The notes under the pieces are model-generated. The model worked only from the letters and a program-made list of their open reading frames with translations, had not been told where the DNA came from and did no database searches. Position numbers and translations under genes: made by a program. Source: Helichrysum umbraculigerum (lineage: Eukaryota; Streptophyta; Magnoliopsida; Asterales; Asteraceae). From it: 64,000 bases of DNA. Of this stretch, positions 1 to 12,174 are shown in pieces. Within the stretch, counting starts at the first letter, position 1. Every line of letters begins with the position of its first letter. The stretch spans positions 265,324,250 to 265,388,249 of the forward strand of contig CATIUR010000001.1 in NCBI GenBank assembly GCA_949592205.1. Reading direction: 5' to 3'.

Positions 1-2547
1 ACGCTCCCAAATCCGTAGGAGGGTCGTCACAGCGATAGTACTATCTGCATACTCAGTGGCTAGAGTCACCTAGCTAATGGTTATAGTCTGTAGCCATAAG
101 GTCTTTTATGCACTACATCGTTCAACCTAGATCTGTACCAAGATTCGTTGCCTAAATTCCCAAAATAGTTATGAAAAACATTTCATAAAACATAGTTCAA
201 ATAGTTGTGTGAAATACCCTTTCACAAACAGTTCAAGTATGAAGTACCCCTTCATAAACAGTTTAAGCAAATACTTACAGTATTTAATCAGTCACAACAT
301 GAAATTCCATTTCATCAATAGTTTAAGTGAATACATCAAGTATTCAAACAGTTATCGCATGCAATCATACATACGCTTTCTATGTTTTCCACCCCGAGGT
401 TTTAAAACATTAAAACATTTAAAAGGGGTTTGTGAACTCACATTAAGTGCTCGGATGTGAATGCTAGCGAGGAAAGATAGCGTAACCCAAACGTAGTCAA
501 CCTATACACAATAATGTATTAACCATAAGTACTTTATTCACTTATGTTAATAATTTGTTTGTTTGAAGAATTTATCTATTTCTTAAGTTTGTATAGGTCG
601 TTGATGATTGTTGTTGAAAATAAATAATATTTTCCAAGTTGTGTTCATTTGTCGAGTCATTCGAATGTGTAAGCATATATACATATATACTTATATATAG
701 TTGCATATATATATATATATTCTCGCATATATATATTATTGTTCGTTATTTCGTTCACATATATCTCATATATATATGAATCATTCATGTATATTGTTTG
801 TCGTTTAAGTTTCAAAATCACTAGTCTTATTTGTCCCATATAATATACGTCTTGTTCCAAATGTGTATATATACCAATAGGTTCATTCCACATTCGTAGG
901 TATGTATATATATTTATATATATATGTCCGTTTGTAATTACGTTCCAAATCATTTCTAAATCCCACTCGATAAATGTACGTATTCAATTTTTGCTCTAAT
1001 GGCCCATTTGTTTGTTTATATAACCCGATCCAATTAATTTAACGTATAATCCATTAATCGTTCGGCCCAAATCACGAAGCCCAGTTCACAGCCCAGCCCA
1101 GCCGATCGGCTTGGGCCAGCCGTTCGGCTTGGGCCTTCAGCCGTTCGGCTGTTGGCCTCGGCCCAGTCCAATCCGCTCGACCCAAATTATTTAGTCCGTT
1201 TATTAGTTTTGGCCCAAGCCCAAGTCACGGTCCAACTTGAAGCCCAATAGACCCTTAGCCCGCATACAGCCGATCGGCTTTGGGCTCTTAGCCGATCGGT
1301 TTGGGTTAGCCGATCGGTTTGAGATTAGCCGATCGGCTTGTTGTTCCAGACAGCAGCTCTGTCTCGTTTTCTTGTTTTTGATCACGAATTCGACATATTT
1401 TTAAGCTAAGTTTCGAATGGTACAAGCTTATATATGTTACATGACATCAATATATCACTTTGTATCGCATTTATAACAACTTTTACATGTTAAATTCTTG
1501 ATTTTATGTTTTTGGTTCAAAAACCATCTTCCAAATCAAAGTCCCAAATCTTCAAATTTGTGTGTTATACACATAGATTATGACATATATACTTGTTATA
1601 CTATGAATTATAAGCATAGAATTTCAAAACGATGAGTTTTCTTACAATGTAAAAATTTGAGGAGGTTGATGATGATGGCGATGAGATGATGAGGATGAAG
1701 ATGATCTTGTTGTTCCACTTCCACCACCACAATCTGCTGCTGTTGGTTGCTTATGCTGATTTTGATCTTGTTTGTATATTGAGAGAAAGAAAATGGTGAA
1801 TTGTGTGGGTGTGTGTTTTCTGCCGAATGATCACAGAAATATGGGAGGGAGTATGGTTTTAAAACCATCTGTCTCTGCATTATTGCAGGTTGGTGGGATT
1901 TTTGTCCCACCAATCTCGAGTACGGGTATAATTATAGCAATATAAAATTTAACATTTTATATTTTTATTTTGTAGATGCTCTCCTGTTTCGTAATATATT
2001 TTCAGAATAATGAGGTTTCCATTATTTTTGGTAGTTGTACATTTTTGTACATTTTACTGCGCGCAGTTAATTGAGCGCCAATTTTCAGTAAATTTAGGAT
2101 TTCATATTTTGAAGTAATGTTCTAACTTCTTCCAAATGAACGAGAAAATTTGCATTTTTATGATTTGACGTCGTATGCGCGTTTTAGAATTGTTTCTGTT
2201 CGTGTTATAATACGTTTTATGTTAAACGTATATTTGAACCACTTTATCTATATGTTATAGATATATAAATACTCGTAATTAATAATCGAATTATTAATTA
2301 TATATTTTGTCACCAACTTTCGTTATTTATTTTGTCGCATTTATTCGGACGCGTATTCGGTAACTTTTCAGCTAAAAATCGCGTAATTTTATAAATTACA
2401 ATTTATGTAATACTTCATGTATTATTGTTTAGGGCTCGCTAGACTGACATCACATCATAAGTTTAGTTTAAAACAATCGCAGGGAATTAGCGTAAGAAAT
2501 GCATGTAATTAAGTATAATTATATACCTAATTTGGAGGAGTGTCACA
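1..2547 (-). repeat. 3' LTR of the Tekay-like element (partial)
   Basis: Matches 9611-12174 almost base for base and ends in TGTCACA at the same place. Only the part equivalent to bases ~825-3390 of the LTR is in the window. It lacks a 17-base copy of an AGCCGTTCGGCT-containing unit that the right LTR has near 10741. The small ORFs inside it (for example 209-460, 657-953, 1608-1913) are repeated in the other LTR and show no recognisable protein; I do not call them genes. Confidence 0.95.
1100..1339. repeat. Cluster of AGCCGATCGGCT palindromes in the LTR
   Basis: About seven copies of the 12-base palindrome AGCCGATCGGCT or near variants (AGCCGTTCGGCT, AGCCGATCGGTT) in a GC-rich patch within an otherwise AT-rich LTR. 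The right LTR has the same cluster at 10710-10966 with one extra copy. In element orientation the cluster lies ~305 bases downstream of a splice-donor-like sequence at 1644-1645. Confidence 0.85.
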
Positions 2548-2557
2548 TTCTCCCCCC
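2548..2557 (-). other. Polypurine tract next to the 3' LTR
   Basis: On the minus strand the bases just before the 3' LTR read GGGGGGAGAA, directly abutting TGTGACA of the LTR. This is the expected site for plus-strand DNA priming in reverse transcription. Confidence 0.8.
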
Positions 2558-2581
2558 GTTAGTGAAATCTCGTCCCGAGAT

Positions 2582-4534
2582 TTAAGTTGAGCCGTGAGTC
2601 TCGGTCACGCTCTCAAATAGGTTGGGGTATTTCTTTCGCATTTCGTCCTCTCGTTCCCAGGTAAACTCCGGGCCATGTTTCGAGTTCCAACGAACTTTAA
2701 CCAGTTTGATTCGTTTGTGTCGAAGTTTCTGCGTTTTAGAATCCATAACTTCAACAGGTTCCTCCACAAAGTTAAGTTTTGAGTCAATGAAGACTTCGTC
2801 AGGAGGAAGGATAAGTGTTTCGTCAGAAAGACACTTTTTGAGGTTGCTAACGTGGAAAGTATCGTGTATGCTACTAAGCTCTTGCGGTAGTTTAAGCTTG
2901 TAAGCGACGGGACCAACCCTAGCAAGGATTTCAAATGGTCCGATGTATCGTGGGTTCAGCTTTCCTCGTTTGCCAAATCGTGCTACTCCTTTCCAGGGAG
3001 ATACTTTGAGTAGGACTTTGTCTCCTACTTGGAACTCAAGAGGTTTACGGCGGTTATCAGCGTAACTCTTTTGTCGATCTCGTGCCGCTTTCAGTCGGCT
3101 CAATACTTGAGTTATTTTGTCAGTGGTTTCCTGGACAAGTTCGGGTCCAGATAGTTGTCTGTCGTCCAACTCCGCCCAACAGAGTGGTGATCGGCACTTG
3201 CGTCCATATAACGCCTCAAATGGTGCCATCTGTATACTCGTGTGATAACTATTGTTATACGAAAATTCAGCTAGAGGTAGGTGGGTATCCCAGTTACCTC
3301 CAAAGTCTATCACACATGCTCGCAACAAGTCTTCGAGCGTCTGTATAGTTCGCTCACTTTGGCCGTCAGTCTGCGGGTGATAGGCAGTACTCATATCAAG
3401 TCGAGTACCCAATGCCTGTTGTAATGTTTGCCAAAAGCGAGAAGTGAATCGCGCATCTCTATCAGAGATGATGGATAGTGGCACACCATGCCGAGAAACA
3501 ATCTCTTTAATATACATTTTAGCTAGCTTCTCCATTTTATCTGTTTCTTTCATAGCAAGAAAGTGGGCTGATTTCGTCAATCGATCGACAATCACCCATA
3601 TGGCATTTGCTCCAGATGCCGTTCTAGGTAACTTCGTAATGAAGTCCATTGTTATTTGCTCCCATTTCCACTTGGGCAGTTCAGGTTGCTGCAACAGTCC
3701 AGACGGCTTTTGGTATTCGACTTTGACTTTCGAGCAAGTCAAACATTTGCTTACGTAGGTGGCAATGTCACGTTTCATTCCAGGCCACCAGTAGAAATTC
3801 TTCAAGTCATGGTACATCTTGTCTGCACCAGGATGTATTGAGTAATTAGACTTATGTGCCTCATCCAAAATTAGTTTGCGTAACTCATCTACGCATGGTA
3901 CCCAAATTCGATTCATAAAGTACAACACTCCGTTGTCCTTTTTCTCGAGTTGTTTTTCCATCCCTTTCAAGGATTCCTCCTTAAGGCGTTTGGAAGTGAA
4001 AGCAAGTTCTTGAGCTTCACGAATTTGAGTAATGAGATTCGAGTGGATTGTCAATCCCAAGGCTCGAACTCTTCGAGGTTTGATTCGTTCCTTACGACTC
4101 AGTGCATCTGCTACTACGTTAGCTTTACCCGGGTGATACTTTATTTCACAGTCGTAATCGTTAAGTAATTCGACCCAACGTCGTTGTCTCATGTTAAGTT
4201 CTTTCTGGTCGAATATATGTTGTAGGCTCTTATGATCAGTGAAGATCGTACACTTTGTACCGTATAGGTAGTGTCTCCAGATCTTTAGTGCAAAAACAAC
4301 GGCTCCCAATTCCAGATCATGAGTCGTATAGTTTTTCTCATGCACTTTTAGTTGTCGTGATGCATAAGCAATGACCCTTTCGTTTTGCATCAGTACGCAA
4401 CCCAATCCCTGATGCGAGGCATCACAGTAAACAACAAAGTTATCTACTCCTTCAGGTAGAGATAGTATGGGTGCGCTGCTCAGTTTCTGCTTCAGTAGTT
4501 GGAATGCATTCTCTTGCTTCTCATTCCACTCAAA
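2582..4534 (-). CDS. pol 3' part: RNase H, integrase, chromodomain-like end
   Basis: This open frame continues the polyprotein after a one-base shift near 4535-4538. An intact 607-residue stretch (2582-4405) plus the open codons up to 4534 encode, in order: RNase H (ending near [16 protein letters not shown]), the HHCC zinc-binding part of integrase (HPGADK... CLTC), the integrase core with its acidic residues ([20 protein letters not shown]), the GPF-type region (RYIGPFEIL), and a chromodomain-like C-terminus ([17 protein letters not shown]). Integrase inserts the cDNA into the host genome; the chromodomain is thought to guide it to particular chromatin. The frame has no internal stop. It has no gag-pol start of its own, so it is only expressed if the shift is bypassed. 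Confidence 0.93.
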   Translation of the reverse strand, partial: FEWNEKQENAFQLLKQKLSSAPILSLPEGVDNFVVYCDASHQGLGCVLMQNERVIAYASRQLKVHEKNYTTHDLELGAVVFALKIWRHYLYGTKCTIFTDHKSLQHIFDQKELNMRQRRWVELLNDYDCEIKYHPGKANVVADALSRKERIKPRRVRALGLTIHSNLITQIREAQELAFTSKRLKEESLKGMEKQLEKKDNGVLYFMNRIWVPCVDELRKLILDEAHKSNYSIHPGADKMYHDLKNFYWWPGMKRDIATYVSKCLTCSKVKVEYQKPSGLLQQPELPKWKWEQITMDFITKLPRTASGANAIWVIVDRLTKSAHFLAMKETDKMEKLAKMYIKEIVSRHGVPLSIISDRDARFTSRFWQTLQQALGTRLDMSTAYHPQTDGQSERTIQTLEDLLRACVIDFGGNWDTHLPLAEFSYNNSYHTSIQMAPFEALYGRKCRSPLCWAELDDRQLSGPELVQETTDKITQVLSRLKAARDRQKSYADNRRKPLEFQVGDKVLLKVSPWKGVARFGKRGKLNPRYIGPFEILARVGPVAYKLKLPQELSSIHDTFHVSNLKKCLSDETLILPPDEVFIDSKLNFVEEPVEVMDSKTQKLRHKRIKLVKVRWNSKHGPEFTWEREDEMRKKYPNLFESVTETHGST

Positions 4535-7181
4535 TTTTCTTGTCTTTTTGAGTTAATGTGGTAAGTGGCTGGGCTATCTTTGAAAAGTTTGCGATGAATC
4601 GCCTGTAATAGCCAGCTAGACCAAGAAATTGTCGTACTTCAGTTGGGGTTTTCGGTGCTTCCCAGTTGTTGATTGCCTCAATTTTGGATGGGTCTACGTG
4701 AATTCCCTTGTCATTTATCACATGACCAAGGAATTGGACCTCTCGTATCCAAAATTCGCATTTAGAGAACTTTGCATAAAGCTTCTCTTTTTGTAGTAGT
4801 TCGAGAACAAGCTTAAGATGTTGCTCGTGATCCTCTTTCGATCGTGAGTATACTAAGATGTCGTCAATAAACACAATGACGAATTTATCCAAATAGGGTT
4901 TGCACACTCTGTTCATCAAATCCATGAATACTGCTGGTGCGTTGGTCAGCCCAAAAGGCATGACTAGAAACTCATAGTGACCGTAACGAGTCCTAAACGC
5001 AGTTTTCGGTACATCCTCTTCTCGTACCTTAAGTTGATGGTAACCAGATCGTAGGTCAATTTTTGAATAATAACTTGACCCTTGCAGTTGATCAAACAGA
5101 TCGTCAATGCGTGGTAGCGGGTATCGGTTCTTGATAGTTACCTTGTTCAGTTCTCGGTAATCTATGCACATCCGCATAGATCCATCCTTTTTCTTGACAA
5201 ATAGAACCGGAGCTCCCCAAGGTGAAGAGCTCGGACGGATGAATCCCAAATCTAGAAGTTCCTGCAGTTGTGTTGATAACTCCTGCATTTCCGAGGGAGC
5301 TAGACGATAAGGTGCACGTGCGATAGGTGCGGCTCCTGGCACCAGGTCTATGTGAAACTCAACTTGCCGTGGGGGTGGCAATCCCGGCAACTCATCAGGG
5401 AACACTCCTGGATAGTCGCGTACAATGGGCACATCGTCTATACGTCGCTCCTCCGTTTTCTTTTCTACAATGTGTGCCAAAAATGCTTGGTACCCCTTTC
5501 GGAGATACTTACTGGCTTTCAAACACGAAATCATTTTAGTGGCACTCTTTCGTTTCTCGCCTTGAATCATTAAAGTTTCTCCTGTCGTTAACGGTAAGCG
5601 AACCATCTTATCATGACATATGATCTCGGCGCGGTTCTTAGATAACCAATCCATACCGACTACAATGTCAAAACTTCCCAACTTAACCGGTAGTAAGTCT
5701 ATTTCGAAGAGATGGCCTTCTAACTCCAAGGTACATCCCGGTACTATTTCTCCTGATTCGATCAACTCACCATCGGCTAATTCTATGGTATACTTGTTGT
5801 CTAATTTACGGGATTCAAGTTCTAATAGTGGTCTAAACTCAGTAGACACAAAACTTAAATCAGCACCCGAATCAATTAACACAGAGGCATAATGGTTGTT
5901 TACGAGAAACGTACCAGTGACGGTGTTTGGGTCCTGGCGTGCCTCTTGTGCTCCGATCACAAATGCCCTTCCTTGAGCCGGTTGATAGTTGATGTTGTTG
6001 GCTCGGTTATTGTTGTTACCGCGGTTGTTAGTGTTGTTGTGGTTTTGGTTGTTGTTGTTGAGCTTAGGGCATCGGTTACGATAGTGTCCTTGCTCACCAC
6101 ATTCAAAACATCTCTGGTTTTGACGCTCAGTGTTTGCCCGTGGGGGAGGGTTAGTTTTGCATTCTCGGGTTCTGTGTCCCCATGCCTTACAATTTCCACA
6201 ATATCCACACCCACCTTCGTGGTGTCGGTTGCACTTATCACATTTGGGTTTGTTACCCAGGTATGGTTTCGAGTCGGTAGTAGTGGCAACATATGCTTTC
6301 GCATTTCCAGAGTTTTTCTTGTTTTGCTGACCCTGACGGTCAGTGCCACTACCGTTCCACTTTCGCTTTACACCACCAGAACTACTAGCATCAGTACTGT
6401 TCGGTTCACTTTTTCCCGACACAGCTTTCTTAGTCAGATTTCCCATCCTGACCGCCTCGTCGGTCAAACTTTGTGCTAGAGTAACAGCACTCCTGAATGT
6501 GTCCGGTTTAGATGACGTCACCAGACTGCGGATTTGCGGTACCAGACCGTATATGTAGCGCTCGATACGCTTATACTCAGGTGTCACCATGTGTGGCACT
6601 AGACGTGCAAGTTCCTGAAACTTAGTGGTGTACCCAGTAATATCAGCACCAATCATGGTGATGTTCCACAACTCTGTTTCTATTTTCTGCATCTCACTGC
6701 GAGGGCAGAATTCCTCCAAGATCAGATTCTTAAATGTTCCCCATGACATTGAATAAGCAGCTGGTCGACCAAGTGATTGGATCTGACTGTTCCACCAAGT
6801 GAGCGCTTTGTCAGCCAAAGTGCAAGCAGCATACTTCACCATACAGTCAGGTGAACAGTCACTAATATCCAATACCGACTCAGTTTTCTCTATCCAGTGA
6901 ATCATACCAATTGCACCCTCGGTGCCACGAAAAGAAATCGGCTTACAAGCCTGAAATGTTTTGTATGAACACCCTCGGCTAGTATTCACGAGTGTCTCAG
7001 TATTAACAGGGGTAGATCCACTGTTGTTAGCTCCAGGTTCACGACTACGGCTTGCCTCATATTCAGCAATACCTTCAGCTATTCTTCGTGCGATCATTTG
7101 TTCAGTGGTTTCGGTGGGTGGTGGTGGTGGAGGCGTAGTCGTCTTTTGACTTGTTCTAGTGACTCGTCGTTTGGGAGGCAT
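4530..7181 (-). CDS. gag-protease-reverse transcriptase polyprotein
   Basis: 883 residues starting at an ATG ([14 protein letters not shown]). The gag domain is around residues 70-230 ([17 protein letters not shown]). A zinc knuckle [14 protein letters not shown] lies at ~358-371, preceded by another Cys/His-rich stretch at ~314-341. The aspartic protease has [10 protein letters not shown] near 435. Reverse transcriptase runs from ~600 to the end, with the [16 protein letters not shown] and FIDDILVYS motifs (catalytic aspartates near 772-774). The protein ends early at a TGA because of an extra base in the T run 4535-4538 (A run on the coding strand); beyond it the reading continues in another frame. 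Gag packages the RNA, and protease and RT process and copy it. All catalytic motifs look intact, in keeping with a young insertion. Confidence 0.95.
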   Translation of the reverse strand: MPPKRRVTRTSQKTTTPPPPPPTETTEQMIARRIAEGIAEYEASRSREPGANNSGSTPVNTETLVNTSRGCSYKTFQACKPISFRGTEGAIGMIHWIEKTESVLDISDCSPDCMVKYAACTLADKALTWWNSQIQSLGRPAAYSMSWGTFKNLILEEFCPRSEMQKIETELWNITMIGADITGYTTKFQELARLVPHMVTPEYKRIERYIYGLVPQIRSLVTSSKPDTFRSAVTLAQSLTDEAVRMGNLTKKAVSGKSEPNSTDASSSGGVKRKWNGSGTDRQGQQNKKNSGNAKAYVATTTDSKPYLGNKPKCDKCNRHHEGGCGYCGNCKAWGHRTRECKTNPPPRANTERQNQRCFECGEQGHYRNRCPKLNNNNQNHNNTNNRGNNNNRANNINYQPAQGRAFVIGAQEARQDPNTVTGTFLVNNHYASVLIDSGADLSFVSTEFRPLLELESRKLDNKYTIELADGELIESGEIVPGCTLELEGHLFEIDLLPVKLGSFDIVVGMDWLSKNRAEIICHDKMVRLPLTTGETLMIQGEKRKSATKMISCLKASKYLRKGYQAFLAHIVEKKTEERRIDDVPIVRDYPGVFPDELPGLPPPRQVEFHIDLVPGAAPIARAPYRLAPSEMQELSTQLQELLDLGFIRPSSSPWGAPVLFVKKKDGSMRMCIDYRELNKVTIKNRYPLPRIDDLFDQLQGSSYYSKIDLRSGYHQLKVREEDVPKTAFRTRYGHYEFLVMPFGLTNAPAVFMDLMNRVCKPYLDKFVIVFIDDILVYSRSKEDHEQHLKLVLELLQKEKLYAKFSKCEFWIREVQFLGHVINDKGIHVDPSKIEAINNWEAPKTPTEVRQFLGLAGYYRRFIANFSKIAQPLTTLTQKDKKI

Positions 7182-7833
7182 GATTCAGCTCTGCGATGAA
7201 TAAAATGCAGAGTGTTAATGTTGAGGTATTGAATGTGAATAGATCAAAGATTCACATTTGATAGAAATGAATGACATGAAAAGATGAATGAATAGAATTT
7301 TACAACACGTGCCATACAACTTTGAAACACCCACATGTATCTAGCATAATATAATCACGTTGGCCAGGCGTCATTATATAATGTCCAATACATATTTCTT
7401 TTTATTGTCGTTTAACACTGTAAATTTTAGAGGTTCTCAAGAATAATCAATCATCAAGCTGTAAAATGTTTCAGGGTTTACAAGAGTTGGTCACAAAGTG
7501 TCGATAAAGTATAGGTTTAATCACAAGTCGACAGTTGTAAGATGAAATAACATGGTTGATAATAAGCATAATGAACACGAGATGTAAACCAAGCATACAT
7601 TATATATTAAAGATCAAAACGCTGTTACATGAGTTTAGTACAAAATGAGATGGGATTTCTAATATACCCATCTATGGTTAGCGTTATACAAAAGATGATG
7701 GGTTTCCTATACATATACCCATTTTACTAACAAAGTTTCATCCAACATACAGCTAGTCCATAACGAATACATACATATATTTCCCCAAAAGTAATAGTCT
7801 AATATGGTGTAGGCACAACCGCCATACACAGAC
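7182..7833 (-). other. Spacer between the upstream ORF and gag
   Basis: About 650 AT-rich bases inside the element, between the end of the extra ORF and the gag start. No reading frame or repeat stands out. It probably serves as untranslated leader of the gag-pol mRNA, possibly with a splice acceptor, which I cannot place. Confidence 0.5.
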
Positions 7834-8613
7834 CTAACGGAACCAGGGTAAATACATCCTAACCGCAACCATCACTGCTGCAGTCATCACACAAACACTA
7901 GCTACAATCTCTGACACCCTAGCACGCCTCTCTAAAGCTGCAACGCGTGCACGGGTGGACGCTAGACTCTGCCAGTCTGTCTGACGGTGAGTCTCCACAA
8001 AATCCATCCTCTGATGGAGCATAGCCATATCCATGTCAGTACGGGAGGCATCGCTCAGTAGCTCCATCACATCTCTGCTCCTGCTAGATGATATCCTAAA
8101 CATGGTGTGAACCACAGCCACAAGGGTAGGTACAGTGAGCTCCAGAGGCTCACCAGTGAGATATGCAGATGGTGGTGAGTGGGAGGACTCTCCAAACTCA
8201 AAGGTCGAGGGAATACCCTCTAGTGATCTCCACTCTCTCAATACTCGAGGCATCCAGTCCAGATGGGAAGGTCGGAGCCTTTTCTGTGGCGGCTCGACAA
8301 CTGGAACCTCAGACTCAGTCACTGGCGCCTTATCGCGCGGCGCGAGTGGTCCCCTGGGAAAATCCTGAACACAGATCCTAGCTGTCATCCGATGTACAGG
8401 TACACGAGAGGTACTCGCAACAGGTGGTGTAGGGGTAGGAGTGACCACAGGTGCGGTCGGAGGTGGTACTAAGTAAGCATCACTAGTGTCATCAGACATA
8501 GCTCTCACATGAACTGATGACTCATCCCCTACTGTAATCGCGGGACCCTCAAAAGTAGCCTCGGTCGGCTCTTCATCCGAAGCGTAAACATGGTAATGTG
8601 ATTGACTAGACAT
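7834..8613 (-). CDS. Extra ORF upstream of gag in the Tekay-like element, unknown function
   Basis: An intact 259-residue ORF on the same strand as gag-pol, beginning 154 bases inside the primer-binding site. I recognise no standard retroelement domain in it. The N-terminal third is acidic (ASDEEPTEATFEGP), followed by a Pro/Thr-rich stretch (~50-70), a basic patch (PPQKRLRPS), then a probably helical, heptad-like region (~180-235) and a hydrophobic tail (IVASVCVMTAAVMVAV, ~235-250) that could be a membrane segment. Codons are unbroken over 780 bases, although the surrounding spacer is not open. Some plant gypsy lineages (Tat/Ogre) have ORFs before gag; whether this one is related is not visible here. 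It could also be a captured host fragment. Confidence 0.65.
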   Translation of the reverse strand: MSSQSHYHVYASDEEPTEATFEGPAITVGDESSVHVRAMSDDTSDAYLVPPPTAPVVTPTPTPPVASTSRVPVHRMTARICVQDFPRGPLAPRDKAPVTESEVPVVEPPQKRLRPSHLDWMPRVLREWRSLEGIPSTFEFGESSHSPPSAYLTGEPLELTVPTLVAVVHTMFRISSSRSRDVMELLSDASRTDMDMAMLHQRMDFVETHRQTDWQSLASTRARVAALERRARVSEIVASVCVMTAAVMVAVRMYLPWFR

Positions 8614-8766
8614 ACTGTGACAAAAGAAATGGAGTGTGGCGTGTCAGTCGTATGTTAGTTGTATGCAAAGTATGTATGCATGAATGCACAAATGTTCTAG
8701 CCAAGGCTATAGTCTAGGTCTCTAAGGTTTTAAGTCACCTAAAGACTTCTAGTTCGCTATAACCAA

Positions 8767-8780
8767 TGGCTCTGATACCA
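8767..8780 (-). other. Primer-binding site (initiator Met-tRNA)
   Basis: On the minus strand it reads TGGTATCAGAGCCA, the complement of the plant initiator methionine tRNA 3' end, four bases after the 5' LTR end. It fixes the element's orientation and the LTR boundary at 8785. Confidence 0.92.
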
Positions 8781-8784
8781 AGTC

Positions 8785-11700
8785 TGTCACACCCCGCCAA
8801 ACGGTAATTACAATTACGTAGAGTGGTTTGCGGAAGCTTAGTGACGTGGCGGGGGTGCGAGCAGTAATAACAACCAACAGATACATACATACTCAGAGCA
8901 TATGGTTATCGCAGAACGAAATAGATTAAGATGCCATTAGTTAAAGTTTTACAAAAGATTACCACTTGAAAAGTAGTAACAGTAATAGTAGTGGTTGAAA
9001 TCAGTATTTCATAAAATACATAATAACAAAAGTAGATTTCATAGGTATGACTGCAGTAATCGCAGTTATACAGAGGAAATCCAAGTGTCCCAAAAGTAGT
9101 GGCATCCTAACAAGTCCAGGGTAGTCCGTCCTGATATGCATGCAGATCTTACTTACGCTGCTAATTCCCTGAAAAACATAGAGTAAAACGTCAACAAAAT
9201 TGTTGAGTGAATTCACAAGTTTGTTCGTTATGTAGGAAACACAAGTTAAACATTTAAGAATAACATTTCCAATAAGTGTTGTTTATCAAGTAGGAAACAC
9301 AAGTTATTAACAAATAATATTTCCCAAATCAGTTGTAGTTGTAATAGGAAACACAGGTTATTTCAATCAAGAGATAACATTTCCTAATTCAGTCATTAGT
9401 AGGAAACACAGGTTAACCTAGATAAAGATTAACATTTCCAAATCAGTGTACGTAGGAAATCACTTCCTAAACAATAGTTTTGTGGGAATATTTAGACTGT
9501 GATCCCTTGAAAGGTGAGCTAAACCTGTCAAGTGAGGTAACCCGATCTAACCCTATAACCAAACCACAACCCTAATCTGTTGTTGTTTGCCATGCTGGAC
9601 AATTAAGTATACGCTCCCAAATCCGTAGGAGGGTCGTCACGGCGATAGTACTATCTGCATACTCAGTGGCTAGAGTCACCTAGCTAATGGTTATAGTCTG
9701 TAGCCATAAGGTCTTTTATGCACTACATCGTTCAGCCTAGATCTGTACCAAGATTCGTTGCCTAAATTCCCAAAATAGTTATGAAAAACATTTCATAAAA
9801 CATAGTTCAAATAGTTGTGTGAAATACCCTTTCACAAACAGTTCAAGTATGAAGTACCCCTTCATAAACAGTTTAAGCAAATACTTACAGTATTTAATCA
9901 GTCACAACATGAAATTCCATTTCATCAATAGTTTAAGTGAATACATCAAGTATTCAAACAGTTATCGCATGCAATCATACATACGCTTTCTATGTTTTCC
10001 ACCCCGAGGTTTTAAAACATTAAAACATTTAAAAGGGGTTTGTGAACTCACAGTAAGTGCTCGGATGTGAATGCTAGCGAGGAAAGATAGCGTAACCCAA
10101 ACGTAGTCAACCTATACACAATAATGTATTAACCATAAGTACTTTATTCACTTATGTTAATAATTTGTTTGTTTGAAGAATTTATCTATTTCTTAAGTTT
10201 GTATAGGTCGTTGATGATTGTTGTTGAAAATAAATAATATTTTCCAAGTTGTGTTCATTTGTCGAGTCATTCGAATGTGTAAGCATATATACATATATAC
10301 TTATATATAGTTGCATATATATATATATATTCTCGCATATATATATTATTGTTCGTTATTTCGTTCACATATATCTCATATATATATGAATCATTCATGT
10401 ATATTGTTTGTCGTTTAAGTTTCAAAATCACTAGTCTTATTTGTCCCATATAATATACGTCTTGTTCCAAATGTGTATATATACCAATAGGTTCATTCCA
10501 CATTCGTAGGTATGTATATATATTTATATATATATGTCCGTTTGTAATTACGTTCCAAATCATTTCTAAATCCCACTCGATAAATGTACGTATTCAATTT
10601 TTGCTCTAATGGCCCATTTGTTTGTTTATATAACCCGATCCAATTAATTTAACGTATAATCCATTAATCGTTCGGCCCAAATCACGAAGCCCAGTTCACA
10701 GCCCAGCCCAGCCGATCGGCTTGGGCCAGCCGTTCGGCTTGGCCAGCCGTTCGGCTTGGGCCTTCAGCCGTTCGGCTGTTGGCCTCGGCCCAGTCCAATC
10801 CGCTCGGCCCAAATTATTTAGTCCGTTTATTAGTTTTGGCCCAAGCCCAAGTCACGGTCCAACTTGAAGCCCAATAGACCCTTAGCCCGCATACAGCCGA
10901 TCGGCTTTGGGCTCTTAGCCGATCGGTTTGGGTTAGCCGATCGGTTTGAGATTAGCCGATCGGCTTGTTGTTCCAGACAGCAGCTCTGTCTCGTTTTCTT
11001 GTTTTTGATCACGAATTCGACATATTTTTAAGCTAAGTTTCGAATGGTACAAGCTTATATATGTTACATGACATCAATATATCACTTTGCATCGCATTTA
11101 TAACAACTTTTACATGTTAAATTCTTGATTTTATGTTTTTGGTTCAAAAACCATCTTCCAAATCAAAGTCCCAAATCTTCAAATTTGTGTGTTATACACA
11201 TAGATTATGACATATATACTTGTTATACTATGAATTATAAGCATAGAATTTCAAAACGATGAGTTTTCTTACAATGTAAAAATTTGAGGAGGTTGATGAT
11301 GATGGCGATGAGATGATGAGGATGAAGATGATCTTGTTGTTCCACTTCCACCACCACAATCTGCTGCTGTTGGTTGCTTATGCTGATTTTGATCTTGTTT
11401 GTATATTGAGAGAAAGAAAATGGTGAATTGTGTGGGTGTGTGTTTTCTGCCGAATGATCACAGAAATATGGGAGGGAGTATGGTTTTAAAACCATCTGTC
11501 TCTGCATTATTGCAGGTTGGTGGGATTTTTGTCCCACCAATCTCGAGTACGGGTATAATTATAGCAATATAAAATTTAACATTTTATATTTTTATTTTGT
11601 AGATGCTCTCCTGTTTCGTAATATATTTTCAGAATAATGAGGTTTCCATTATTTTTGGTAGTTGTACATTTTTGTACATTTTACTGCGCGCAGTTAATTG

Positions 11701-12174
11701 AGCGCCAATTTTCAGTAAATTTAGGATTTCATATTTTGAAGTAATGTTCTAACTTCTTCCAAATGAACGAGAAAATTTGCATTTTTATGATTTGACGTCG
11801 TATGCGCATTTTAGAATTGTTTCTGTTCGTGTTATAATACGTTTTATGTTAAACGTATATTTGAACCACTTTATCTATATGTTATAGATATATAAATACT
11901 CGTAATTAATAATCGAATTATTAATTATATATTTTGTCACCAACTTTCGTTATTTATTTTGTCGCATTTATTCGGACGCGTATTCGGTAACTTTTCAGCT
12001 AAAAATCGCGTAATTTTATAAATTACAATTTATGTAATACTTCATGTATTATTGTTTAGGGCTCGCTAGACTGACATCACATCATAAGTTTAGTTTAAAA
12101 CAATCGCAGGGAATTAGTGTAAGAAATGCATGTAATTAAGTATAATTATATACCTAATTTGGAGGAGTGTCACA
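8785..12174 (-). repeat. 5' LTR of the Tekay-like element (complete, 3390 bp)
   Basis: Starts TGTCACACCCCGCC beside the primer-binding site and ends GGAGGAGTGTCACA; its 9611-12174 part repeats 1-2547. On the minus strand it holds a CAT-rich leader (complement of ~11297-11335), a donor-like TTGTAAG (GT at 11271-11272) and the palindrome cluster 10710-10966. The region 9210-9480 contains several direct copies of TAGGAAACACA(A/G)GTTA, a minisatellite-like array at the end nearest the primer-binding site. A cluster of TA dinucleotides lies at ~10285-10400. Confidence 0.95.
10710..10966. repeat. AGCCGATCGGCT palindrome cluster, right LTR copy
   Basis: Eight copies of the palindrome or close variants; one more than the left LTR, through a 17-base tandem gain around 10741. 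The only length change between the two LTRs therefore falls in this cluster. Confidence 0.85.

Larger units (their letters stand above)
1..12174 (-). mobile_element. Ty3-gypsy LTR retrotransposon, Tekay/Del-like (left end outside window)
   Basis: Element read on the minus strand: 5' LTR 8785-12174, primer-binding site, extra ORF, gag-pol, polypurine tract, 3' LTR 1-2547 (its last ~824 bases lie before the window, judged from the complete right copy). The gag-pro-RT-RNaseH-integrase-chromodomain order, with the integrase after RT, is that of chromoviruses; the very long LTRs and protein style fit the Tekay/Del clade. Over the 2.5 kb visible in both LTRs I count about seven substitutions and one 17-base length difference, so the insertion is recent. 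The base after the right LTR begins ataat; the matching target duplication is outside the window and cannot be checked. Confidence 0.93.

Noticed and set aside
209..460. 83-codon ORF, repeated at 9819-10070
   Set aside because: Lies within the LTR in both copies and reflects TTCATAAACAGTT-type repeats, not a coding sequence.
1608..1913. 101-codon minus-strand ORF in the LTR, repeated at 11235-11540
   Set aside because: Covers the putative leader with CAT repeats; similar positions in the other LTR families code for unrelated peptides, so probably not translated.
5892..6479. 195-codon plus-strand ORF opposite gag
   Set aside because: Antisense shadow of the gag zinc-knuckle region.
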